Below, piece after piece: positions 24,736 through 32,629 of a stretch of 64,000 bases of DNA. Position numbers and translations under genes: made by a program. The DNA comes from Mangrovimicrobium sp033283265 (GTDB lineage Bacteria; Pseudomonadota; Gammaproteobacteria; Pseudomonadales; Halieaceae). How positions within the stretch are numbered: position 1 is the first letter of the stretch; each line of letters begins with the position of its first letter. The stretch is from assembly GCA_033283265.1 (NCBI GenBank), contig JAWMQN010000001.1, positions 372,001-436,000 of the forward strand, given 5' to 3'. Under the pieces are notes generated by a model. The model was given only the letters and a program-made list of their open reading frames with translations, had not been told where the DNA came from and did no database searches.

Positions 24736-25209
24736 ATGAAACAGAATCAAGTACTTGAGTATGTCGAGTCTCATCTGGACGAAAAAGACTCTATTGAAAT
24801 GATCTTACTAAAAGGTCACCTCATACTTGAGCAGGCCTTAAACGAATGGCTGCGCATGTACATCCCCACAGAAAAAAAACTCAGCAACCTAAATCTAACT
24901 TTTGCCAAGAAAATCGATCTTGCTGTGGCACTCACCAAACGACACGATCTCTCTTCATCAAAGATTGTTGGCCGGCTAAAGAGAATTAATAGCATCAGGA
25001 ATAAGCTTGCGCACAAATTAGAGTTCAATCTTCATTACGATGAGCTCAACGCGTGGGCAATTGATGTTGTAGATACTCCATTTATCACCATGGACCGAGA
25101 GCAAGATTTTAAGCTCAATCTCATAATCGCGTTCAGTTCAGTAGCGCATTACATGGTGGGTTATATGGCAGCAGTTAGGCAGGATATGTTCCTGGCATCC
25201 AAGCAATAG
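24736..25209 (+). CDS. HEPN-domain protein (predicted RNase or toxin-like)
   Basis: A 157-residue all-helical protein. It carries RNKLAH (about residue 88), which fits the R-N-x-x-x-H motif of HEPN ribonucleases, within NSIRNKLAHKLEF. The preceding helices (ILLKGHLILEQALNEWL) and the following ones match the four-helix HEPN layout of the DUF4145/MltR-like group. It lacks a partner nucleotidyltransferase (MNT). The gene is AT-rich compared with the chromosome and lies in the cargo part of the island, 52 bases after a small beta-rich protein gene. A role in phage defence or plasmid/host conflict is inferred from fold and context. Confidence 0.6.
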   Translation: MKQNQVLEYVESHLDEKDSIEMILLKGHLILEQALNEWLRMYIPTEKKLSNLNLTFAKKIDLAVALTKRHDLSSSKIVGRLKRINSIRNKLAHKLEFNLHYDELNAWAIDVVDTPFITMDREQDFKLNLIIAFSSVAHYMVGYMAAVRQDMFLASKQ

Positions 25210-25275
25210 ATTGCCTAGATGCCAGCACCGTCCCTGTACTCTAATCGAGTTAGGCGTGGATGGTAGAGGTAACTG

Positions 25276-25434
25276 TCATCCGTAGTGCCGATTTAAAAAA
25301 AAGAATAATGATGCCGGCAGTGAGAAGAACGCCACAACTCCGCACATCATTTTAACCCCCCCGGGTTCCACGGCAGTGCCAATCAAACAACATATGATCG
25401 TTACTGCCGCCCAGAACACAGCCCATCTCATCAT
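25276..25434 (-). CDS. 52-residue membrane protein with two predicted helices
   Basis: On the minus strand, GGAGG lies ten bases before ATG 25434 and a frame of 52 codons ends with TGA. The product has two strongly hydrophobic stretches, WAVFWAAVTIICCLIGTAV (about 4-22) and MMCGVVAFFSLPASLFFFL (about 29-47), joined by EPGGVK, and ends NRHYG. The good Shine-Dalgarno and the coherent two-helix layout support coding. No family is recognised. It is antisense to nothing and lies in the gap after the HEPN gene. Confidence 0.5.
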   Translation of the reverse strand: MMRWAVFWAAVTIICCLIGTAVEPGGVKMMCGVVAFFSLPASLFFFLNRHYG

Positions 25435-26193
25435 CGTGGATCATCCTCCGTCCGCCAGCGCAGCACGTTGACCGCTATTAGCGAGCTACGGCAGTAATAA
25501 GGCCACCCTTTGGTCCAGCGCAAGCTATTTTTCGTGCTCGAGTTGGAGTGCTGACCATCACTGCACTAATTAAGCCCCGTTCCGCGCACCAGTGGGGCAA
25601 GGCTGGTCGGATGTCCGGCAATGGTCGGCAGCGCAGTCCCGTTAGCTCATAGCCCATTAATCCGGTGGAACATCGAATGCGGCCGCCATTCGTTTAGAAC
25701 CCCCCCGGGGTGGAACTTGAGAAGTAGCCAAGTGCACCGCCCAGCACCGGCGCTGCCTGTGAGAAGCCGCCGCGCACATTGGAGATGCACCGGTTCCGGG
25801 TCTACAATGCCGTCACCTGTATACCGAGCAGAGCCACTTTCTTCTCGACTCTCCCTCTCTTTTTTCGCCTAGTTCCAAGTATTGTCTTTGCGGAACTACC
25901 TGGCCGCACCCCACGGAAACTATTTGCTGTGGCTAAATCACTTTAGGCGTCACAATTGATTGATCGCCGTACGTACAGATCTAATCAAATCTGACAATGA
26001 AAGTGTGATCTACTTCACATTTTGTCCCCATTCCTTAGAAACTTAAGCTCTACTCTACCAACATCCGCTATATTTGGTTCAATCGTCAAAAGGCACGGCT
26101 AGACACACTAGCTTCGCAAAGCCACGGGCCTGATTCTCTTAGGTAGCCGGGCTACACAATAACCTTGGGATTTTGATACAGGGACGTGTGGCC
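25435..26193. other. Long intergenic stretch in the island cargo
   Basis: About 760 bases without a convincing gene. A plus-strand open frame at 25621-25872 (83 codons) has no ribosome-binding site, no family resemblance and a composition rich in Arg/Pro/Ser typical of a chance frame. The right part (25900-26150) is AT-rich and may contain the promoter of the large secreted lipase gene. No tRNA, terminator or riboswitch pattern was seen. Confidence 0.5.
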
Positions 26194-29100
26194 ATGTTAG
26201 CTAAATCAGGCATCGTAAGCCGTGTAGCACCTATTGCGTTGAAATATTCCTCCGAGCCATCAGCACTCCAACTGACGCTGCAGGAACCATATTTCCAATT
26301 CACGAGTACTCTGACTAAACGGCCAAATTTTTCACGGTATCGTCTCAGCAAAGTATTGATTTTAGTTCTTGCGGCTTGGCTTTCTCTCACGTCGACTAAC
26401 TCACTTGCAGCCCCATCGACTCCTACTCGAACTAGCCCGGGGTCAACCTCCGCCCCTGGACCAACATTATCTGACCTGTATGTCGAACTCAGTTGGAGAA
26501 GCTCTAGCGGTGCAACTTACTACGATCTCGGCATTAGAAACGTAGACACTGGGGAGTTAATCGTAGATACACAGACTGCTGACACATACTACACCCGTGG
26601 TGGACTTGAGCCAGGCACTTTGTACCGGTGGAATGTTGCGGCATGTGACTTTACCGGTTGTTCAACTTTCAGCCAGGCTAAGTATTTTACTACTCCTGTA
26701 GTGCCACCGACACCAAGACGGCTATCACCAGGATACTCAACCAGCCCTGGAAAATTACATGACCAAACATGGGTTGATCTTACCTGGGCTTCATCAGCCG
26801 GGGCCACTTACTATGATGTTGGGGTGCGCAATTTAGATACGGGACAGTTGATAGCAGATTTTACCACCACCGGAACTACTGTTGATTCACTGGGAGGGCT
26901 AGATCAAGATACAGCTTACCGCTGGAATGTGGCTGCGTGTAATGCTGTTGGTTGCTCGAACTTCGCAGCCCCCCGATATTTTTATACCCCGCCGATACCC
27001 TCTCGAGCACCGAGCGGACTAGAGCCTGGTTCTACCTCGCCCCCTGGTCCAGATTATGTTTTGGAATCTGTATTATTGGACTGGAACCGCGTTAGCGGTG
27101 CTTCAAGTTATGCGATATCCGGTGGGCCAGTTGAATACCCAAACCTCGGAACTCGAGTAACTGGCCCGCCTTTCAGACCTCCGGAATTTGTAATTGGCCA
27201 GAATGGCGGCATCCATGTATGGCGCGTGAGCTCATGCAATGCGTTTGGCTGTTCATCCTACTCACCATATAGATATATAAATTTAATTGACGCTCCCGAG
27301 GTTGATACAGATTCAGATGGCGAGCCTGATATCTCAGATAATTGCCCTAGCGTGCCTAATGAAGGTCAATCTGACTACGATGGAAATGGAATTGGTGACG
27401 CGTGTGAAAGGCCTATAGTCGTTTTCCTGCCGGGTTTTATGGGGAGTAGATTGTGGAATGATCGACTGTTGAATGAAGACAAGATTTGGATAAACGACCG
27501 CAATGACTTATGCAAATTAGGTGATGAAGGGGTTTATACAAAGCCGTACTCTGCCGATTCTGAAGGAAACTCCGGGCTAATTAAATACGCCTTGGGATAT
27601 CGTGATATCTATGGTGGTTTTGCGAGAAAACTTGACGACTGGAAAACTAGGAATGTAATCAAAGATTGGAAGTCTATCCCCTACAATTGGAACGATAGTG
27701 TGATAGACATTGCCAAGTACGGTACGAGAACGAAGATTGAGGAGGACAGGTGGGAAACCCAAGGAATCGTGAATCAGGTTATTTCCTTAGGCAGAGCTGC
27801 GCCAATCGTCCTCATTGGCCATAGCAACGGCGGCATTTTGGCTAAAGCAGTCATGATGGAGCTAGAGGCTCGCGCCAAGAGTGAACTAGTCAGCCACTTG
27901 ATCCTCGTTGCTTCCCCTCAGGCAGGCACTGCTAAAGCAATTCCCGCACTACTTCACGGAGAAATGGGCCTAGCCGACCTCTATTTTGAGGTCTATTTAC
28001 GGGAAGCCGGAGAAGACAGTATCGGGGCTCACACGTTATTGCCTTCAAATAGGTATTCCGAACTCGATAATGGTTCATCTGAACTAATCATATTCGATAG
28101 CAGCGGGGAAAGCCCCGTACCTGAACTTCTAGCCGCTCAGAGCAAATACGGCATTCAATCTGGAGATGTTTCAATAATATATAGCAACAATCTCAATAGC
28201 GATCTTTTACCCTTCCTAACTGCTAGCGAAGGAGACAGACAAGAGACTGGCTGGTTCGAAGATAACTGCGAGAATGCTTCGCTTAATGTTGACAATAAAA
28301 TCCCGAATATTCTAAGTCAGTCAGTTATAAACCATTCCATACAGATTCATGACATTTTGGATTATTGGGAAGCACCCACTTCTACCAAATTCAGTGAAGT
28401 TATTGGGCATGGAATCCCAACAACTAGAGGAGTTAGCTATCAATCAAAAGAAGTATGCGCCGGTGGAAAATGTACGAACATACTTAGTCATACAAATACA
28501 TCAACTAAACTTGGTGACGGCACTGTCGTAAGTTGGAGCGCCGCTGCATCAATTGATGCGAAAGAGTATTACATCGATCTTGAGACGGAAAACAATACTG
28601 ACTACTGTGCCAGCCAATTAGGGGATGAGTCGCTATGCAATAGTGACAATGTGGAACACAGCAACATAACTTCTTCGAAAGGTGTTCAAAGAGTAATTGA
28701 ATCCCTAATTTTAGATCGTCATGTCCAGGAGTCCGCTGTTGTAAGTCGCTTACGTCCAGACAGCTTTTCAGATTGGTTAGAAGTATCCATTGCGTCTCCG
28801 GTTGAATTACATATCTACGACATCGAGGGGAGACATACAGGGCCGATATCAGCCTCTGATTCTTCGATTGAGGGCATTCTCCTAGAAAACAAGATTCCGA
28901 ATAGTTACATAGAATTTGTGGATGGACACCACAACATTTCTCTCGCTGTCGGACGTGAGTATCATATTGAATTGATAGGCACGGATATTGGTACATTCTC
29001 CATTACAATCGAACAAAAAAATGAAAATGGAACGCTAAATAAACATGAATTGCGTGACATACCTGTATCAGATAATTCAAATGCGTTTGTTAATATCAGC

Positions 29101-29463
29101 GAAAACTCGACTATTGATCTCCTTGAACTGGACTTCAACGGAGATGACACCACAGATTTTTATTTCGAAACCTCAGAATTGACACCTAACGAACAGTTGC
29201 TGCGAGTGCTTTTACGAATGATTGAGTCTCTTGAGCTTCATTCAGGCACTTACAACAGTATTGAGAGTAAAATTATAAAGGCGGAAAACTACCTGTCTCT
29301 TGGTGAGCAAGGTTTCGCTGTTACGGAGCTTAGCGCGCTTGTAAATTTCCTCAATGCGCAGTCAAACAAAAAACTTGACGGGAAGATAGCAAGCAATCTA
29401 GTCGATATCGTTCTTACAATTCAGCGTAGAATCGAATCACAAGCCTCCCCTTCTATAAATTGA
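26194..29463 (+). CDS. Large secreted lipase-like protein with FN3 and thrombospondin type 3 domains
   Basis: A 1089-residue protein. A hydrophobic segment LILVLAAWLSLTSTNSLA at about 55-72 looks like a signal peptide with an unusually long N-region, so the real start may be further in. Three fibronectin type III-like repeats follow (about 75-355), two of them with YRWNVAAC. Next is a thrombospondin type 3 calcium loop, DTDSDGEPDISDNCPSVPN (about 370-405). The alpha/beta-hydrolase domain (about 408-700) starts VVFLPGFMGSRLW and contains the nucleophile motif GHSNGG, as in LCAT-like acyltransferases or lipases. The C-terminal 80 residues are helical, FIMAH-like. It is AT-rich and unlike flanking chromosomal genes. 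Confidence 0.75.
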   Translation: MLAKSGIVSRVAPIALKYSSEPSALQLTLQEPYFQFTSTLTKRPNFSRYRLSKVLILVLAAWLSLTSTNSLAAPSTPTRTSPGSTSAPGPTLSDLYVELSWRSSSGATYYDLGIRNVDTGELIVDTQTADTYYTRGGLEPGTLYRWNVAACDFTGCSTFSQAKYFTTPVVPPTPRRLSPGYSTSPGKLHDQTWVDLTWASSAGATYYDVGVRNLDTGQLIADFTTTGTTVDSLGGLDQDTAYRWNVAACNAVGCSNFAAPRYFYTPPIPSRAPSGLEPGSTSPPGPDYVLESVLLDWNRVSGASSYAISGGPVEYPNLGTRVTGPPFRPPEFVIGQNGGIHVWRVSSCNAFGCSSYSPYRYINLIDAPEVDTDSDGEPDISDNCPSVPNEGQSDYDGNGIGDACERPIVVFLPGFMGSRLWNDRLLNEDKIWINDRNDLCKLGDEGVYTKPYSADSEGNSGLIKYALGYRDIYGGFARKLDDWKTRNVIKDWKSIPYNWNDSVIDIAKYGTRTKIEEDRWETQGIVNQVISLGRAAPIVLIGHSNGGILAKAVMMELEARAKSELVSHLILVASPQAGTAKAIPALLHGEMGLADLYFEVYLREAGEDSIGAHTLLPSNRYSELDNGSSELIIFDSSGESPVPELLAAQSKYGIQSGDVSIIYSNNLNSDLLPFLTASEGDRQETGWFEDNCENASLNVDNKIPNILSQSVINHSIQIHDILDYWEAPTSTKFSEVIGHGIPTTRGVSYQSKEVCAGGKCTNILSHTNTSTKLGDGTVVSWSAAASIDAKEYYIDLETENNTDYCASQLGDESLCNSDNVEHSNITSSKGVQRVIESLILDRHVQESAVVSRLRPDSFSDWLEVSIASPVELHIYDIEGRHTGPISASDSSIEGILLENKIPNSYIEFVDGHHNISLAVGREYHIELIGTDIGTFSITIEQKNENGTLNKHELRDIPVSDNSNAFVNISENSTIDLLELDFNGDDTTDFYFETSELTPNEQLLRVLLRMIESLELHSGTYNSIESKIIKAENYLSLGEQGFAVTELSALVNFLNAQSNKKLDGKIASNLVDIVLTIQRRIESQASPSIN

Positions 29464-29640
29464 TGGAAAAGTTTGACTCCGGTGAGTGATTCTGCCAACC
29501 GCAGATGCTGAGCTCCTGGCTCGTAGGTCCAGACGTTGCTGCATCAAATCAATCGCCATTGTGTTTCTCCTACGATTTCCCACTCTAATTGGAGGGCTTA
29601 AAAGCCAATTTTCAAGGCATTCCCCGAAGATCACCGGGCA

Positions 29641-29800
29641 TTAACCAACCGAACATGCCAGTACCACTGCATCTGCAATATCGGGGCTTCACCCCAGTCG
29701 TTTTATAAGCTGCTCCCTACTCTCGACCTGAATCCCGCCGGCAGTCAGCGAGAATTCGGCCGCCGACAACTCGGCATACAGGGAAGTGCTCGGGGGGGAG
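29641..29800 (-). pseudogene. Phage terminase large subunit, C-terminal relic
   Basis: On the minus strand the frame reads SLYAELSAAEFSLTAGGIQV, then ESREQLIKRLG, an in-frame TGA (29689-29691), then SPDIADAVVLACSVG and TAA. This is the characteristic C-terminal end of terminase large subunits, including the region around the last nuclease-domain residues (SPDxADAVV). The TGA sits where a tryptophan codon (TGG) would fit in KRLGWSPD. No upstream ATPase part is present. It indicates that this part of the element descends from a phage. Confidence 0.6.
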
Positions 29801-30213
29801 TTCTGACCTTCTCCCCGCCAAGGTAACCACGAACAAATAAGAGTTATCCCATCATTGAATCGCCTTCTGCTATGCAATCCGCTGATCATAGGATTTGCGC
29901 GACAAGTACGACAGAGTCGCCGAGTCGATCCGGAATTTCTCCTCCGGGACGTTCCCCCTTTGCGCTATGCATTAGCCGGAAGTTCAGCCAACAGAACCCG
30001 AGAAAGTTCTATAAAGGCATGGGTCGATGGCGAGGCGAGCTCCGCTCTTTAGACAATAGAAGCTGATCTGCGTCGCCTCATATAAGTAATGAAAACTTCT
30101 GCAATCGCCTAGCAGTAGACATCTAACTGAATCGCAATATCCCTACTGTTCTTTCGCTGTAGGGTGTGTGAGAGTAACGTCGCATAGCTATTAGAAATAT
30201 CGGGAACGACATT
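29801..30213. other. Intergenic stretch with decayed phage sequence
   Basis: Apart from the terminase relic at its left edge, I see no gene here. Open frames of about 65 codons on both strands have no family resemblance. The last 50 bases precede the RcsF-like lipoprotein gene and are AT-rich; no clear promoter hexamers could be chosen. Confidence 0.4.
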
Positions 30214-30618
30214 ATGAAAAGTCTATTTGCCATTACTGCAATGGCCATAGTCACTGGTTGTGCTGCAACTCCAAAGATGACTCTTGATGATAGATCGGCC
30301 ATTAATGACATGAAAATTTATCGTGGAGAACCGGTTGCGGAGGAGTATTTCAACCGTTTAGGAGAGGTTGAGGGCCTCTCTTGTTTGCGAAATACCTACG
30401 TCGATACCGCGACTTACACTGAAGCATTTTTCAACCTGAAGAAAGCGGCAGTAAAACTTGGTGCAGACTCAATCTTCAATCTGCAGTGTGTCGAAACTGG
30501 CACCGACTGGAAAGACAACTGCTGGGCTACTGTGACCTGCAAAGGTGATGCGGTAGATATCAACATGCGGTCCGAGATTCAAGAGACGCCAGTCACTCCC
30601 AATCAATTTTCAATGTAA
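30214..30618 (+). CDS. RcsF-like outer-membrane lipoprotein
   Basis: A 134-residue protein with a lipoprotein signal (MKSLFAITAMAIVTGC; lipobox VTGC). The mature part has the RcsF pattern: KIYRG, then LGEVEGLSC, a helix with KKAAVKLGADSIFNLQC, and a C-terminal NCWATVTCKGDAVDI. Four mature cysteines are placed as in RcsF, whose two disulfides are essential. In E. coli RcsF senses envelope damage and activates the Rcs phosphorelay; here the gene sits on a mobile island, so a different or decoy role is possible (inference). A Sel1-like gene follows on the same strand. Confidence 0.65.
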   Translation: MKSLFAITAMAIVTGCAATPKMTLDDRSAINDMKIYRGEPVAEEYFNRLGEVEGLSCLRNTYVDTATYTEAFFNLKKAAVKLGADSIFNLQCVETGTDWKDNCWATVTCKGDAVDINMRSEIQETPVTPNQFSM

Positions 30619-30668
30619 GGCAGTAGAGCATCATGCCAGGCAGAACTAACCCAGTCAGGAGCACCTTT

Positions 30669-31181
30669 ATGAATCTTCTGTCATTCTCGGACTTTAACTA
30701 TTTCACACTGTCATCTATTTGCGTCGATTATCTTGACGAGTTTTCCGAAGAGGAAAAAGCCAGGCTGAAAAGCCTAAGTTTGGATGATGACTTGATGCTA
30801 GCCGAGGTGGACATCGGTTTGGCTGGATCGAAAAGAGGAAGGCAATTCATGGAGGTCCACCAGGGTGAACGGGCAGCGCGAACTGGGGAAGAGGTTCTTT
30901 TTATGCTGTACGTCGCCGCCATACTGTTCCGATGGGCGCAATATTTGGAGCGTGAGCTTGAAGAAGGGCAATCATACGCAGAAGCCCTTCATTACTACAG
31001 ATTGTCCGCAGAGCAAGGACATCGCGGGGCGCTGGAGTGGATGGCAAAAGAAAAACCGTTATGGCGAAAGCCGCGGAATAGGCCACCCTTTAATGCTAGT
31101 GACATGACGTTCTCGCGCATTCGCTATAGCCGGTCCAGCTATGTCTCTGGTGGTGGCCCGGGAACCGGTAAACGAAGCTAG
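30669..31181 (+). CDS. Sel1-like repeat-containing protein
   Basis: A 170-residue protein starting at ATG 30669, preceded by AGGAG at a good distance; ATG 30633 is upstream but has no ribosome-binding site. Residues about 105-130 (QSYAEALHYYRLSAEQGHRGALEWMAKE) match one Sel1/TPR-like repeat, the helical hairpin used for protein binding. The N-terminal half is acidic and helical; the C-terminus is basic and Gly/Ser-rich. It has no signal peptide. It lies 50 bases after the RcsF-like gene and may be cotranscribed. Function unknown. Confidence 0.6.
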   Translation: MNLLSFSDFNYFTLSSICVDYLDEFSEEEKARLKSLSLDDDLMLAEVDIGLAGSKRGRQFMEVHQGERAARTGEEVLFMLYVAAILFRWAQYLERELEEGQSYAEALHYYRLSAEQGHRGALEWMAKEKPLWRKPRNRPPFNASDMTFSRIRYSRSSYVSGGGPGTGKRS

Positions 31182-31241
31182 GTAGATCGCTTCCCGCCTC
31201 TCATATCAAAGAATGGGTATAGCTGTGGCAATGCAGTAACT

Positions 31242-31270
31242 CGCTATACGTCCGCTTTGAGGTGATAGCG
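31242..31270. repeat. Hairpin repeat, copy 1
   Basis: CGCTAT...ATAGCG forms a six-base-pair stem around ACGTCCGCTTTGAGGTG. The core is shared with 34866-34894. Very similar short palindromes built on a GTCCGCTTT/AAAGCGGAC stem are common in intergenic regions of many gammaproteobacteria, so these are probably dispersed miniature repeats. Confidence 0.5.
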
Positions 31271-31318
31271 GCCTCACCTCCTGTCTCAGATCTCAAATAT
31301 CTTGATTAGTGATATAGG

Positions 31319-31421
31319 TGTCTGGCGAGTTTCAAAACTGCCCGGACCCTAATATGTGAGACTGCTAGAAAAACCCCGTCTGGAGTCTCAAAACTCCCCT
31401 ACCTTTGCTGAGACTCGCCCC
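31319..31421. repeat. Short direct and inverted repeats around CGAGTNTCAAAACT
   Basis: GTCTGGCGAGTTTCAAAACTGCCC (in part, 31319-31343) is repeated as GTCTGGAGTCTCAAAACTCCCC (in part, 31379-31400), and TGAGACTCGCC at 31411-31421 is an inverted copy of the GGCGAGTxTCA part. The region is a 350-base gap between the Sel1-like and DUF6090-like genes. The repeats could be recombinase sites or the edge of a lost insertion; nothing more can be said. Confidence 0.35.
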
Positions 31422-31537
31422 CTAGCGGGACTGATCTATTTTAGACCGATTTCGCCTGCTTGCGGAAACCTGGGTTAGACTCCGCGGCATACCTTTTTCG
31501 ACGTTTGCCAATCTGAATGGGCAGCAAGGAGAAGCAG

Positions 31538-32353
31538 ATGATCCTCAGACGTTTTATGCAGCACGCAGGCGAACAAAACTGGTTTGCAGTGGCTATCGAT
31601 GTGATAGTGGTGCTCGGTAGCGTTCTACTGGCCACACAAATTTCAATCGCGATCGAGAATGCGAAATCGCAGCGTGATCTTGAGTCTTCACTGCGAAACT
31701 TGTCATCCGAGATCTCCCGGCAAATCGAGTGGACTCCCAGAGCCATTAGCTGGGAAAAAGGCCATATGGCTGGACTGAGAGATGTGCTGGCGATACTCGA
31801 CGGCGCACAGCCGGACCAGTACGATCAGGACAGGATTCTGAAGGCGCTGACGTTCGGAATTGATCCGCCAACTATCGTCAACCATTTTCCGACGCTGGAT
31901 GAAATGTCGAACGCGGGTCGTCTTAAGGAAATTCCCCATCCCGGCTTGCGGGGTGTTCTTATTGAACTGGCGTCCATATCCAGTTTTTCGGATACAGAAT
32001 TTCAGCGGCTCGAAGCCTCAGCTAATCGATCTCCATTGCAGTACGAGTTCATCGATCGGGAAATCGAACTAAACCCCAAGAAAACGACCTGGGGCTTTTC
32101 CATAATTAAACATGTTGATTGGGAGAGTGCTCGAGCTAGCCACGATTTCCGCATGCGAATCCTTCAAGCCCACGACATCCTCGCCCGGACCGGCACCCGT
32201 CTGATCAAGGGTACCCAACTCCTGGAAGAGGTTAAACGTGAACTCAAGAGCGAAGGTTTTCAGCCCTCATCGTCATGGTGGGCGAAAAACGTTGATCGCG
32301 TGTATGGCGAAGGTTCTCCATGGCAACGGGAATTGGCGCCCGTCATAAATTAA
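31538..32353 (+). CDS. Membrane-anchored protein, DUF6090-like
   Basis: A 271-residue protein. ATG 31538 is chosen because AAGGAG lies seven bases upstream; ATG 31517 adds seven residues without a ribosome-binding site. One membrane helix near the N-terminus (NWFAVAIDVIVVLGSVLLATQIS) is followed by a long helical region, EIENAKSQRDLESSLRNLSSEI-like, probably periplasmic. This one-helix-plus-coiled layout resembles DUF6090 proteins, a family without assigned function. Its base composition is nearer to the chromosome than the lipase gene is. No partner gene is evident. Confidence 0.5.
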   Translation: MILRRFMQHAGEQNWFAVAIDVIVVLGSVLLATQISIAIENAKSQRDLESSLRNLSSEISRQIEWTPRAISWEKGHMAGLRDVLAILDGAQPDQYDQDRILKALTFGIDPPTIVNHFPTLDEMSNAGRLKEIPHPGLRGVLIELASISSFSDTEFQRLEASANRSPLQYEFIDREIELNPKKTTWGFSIIKHVDWESARASHDFRMRILQAHDILARTGTRLIKGTQLLEEVKRELKSEGFQPSSSWWAKNVDRVYGEGSPWQRELAPVIN

Positions 32354-32629
32354 AGCTGATCGGAGCCGGGCTATCACTGGCGCCGCGACCGGAAATCATC
32401 TTGATGATCCACAATGTCCCGGAAGAGGTGGAAGCGGCCAGGGCAGCTTTCGCCTACAAGCGGACAAGAAGCATGCGACGGGTACGACAGGAGCGTCAGG
32501 TAGATGCGGGAGAATGCTTGGATATCCAATAAGCCCAGTTAGAGCTCAGTCAGGGTTACCCCCATCGCATCCCGCAACTGCAAAGCAAAGCACACCTGTT
32601 CGGGCACTTGACTGCTTTTTTAGAGTGCA

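Noticed and set aside
25621..25872. An 83-codon plus-strand frame in the cargo gap
   Set aside because: No ribosome-binding site, no hydrophobic or helical pattern, and composition of a chance frame.
32320..32532. A 70-codon frame overlapping the end of the DUF6090-like gene
   Set aside because: Overlaps a better supported gene in another frame and has no family resemblance.
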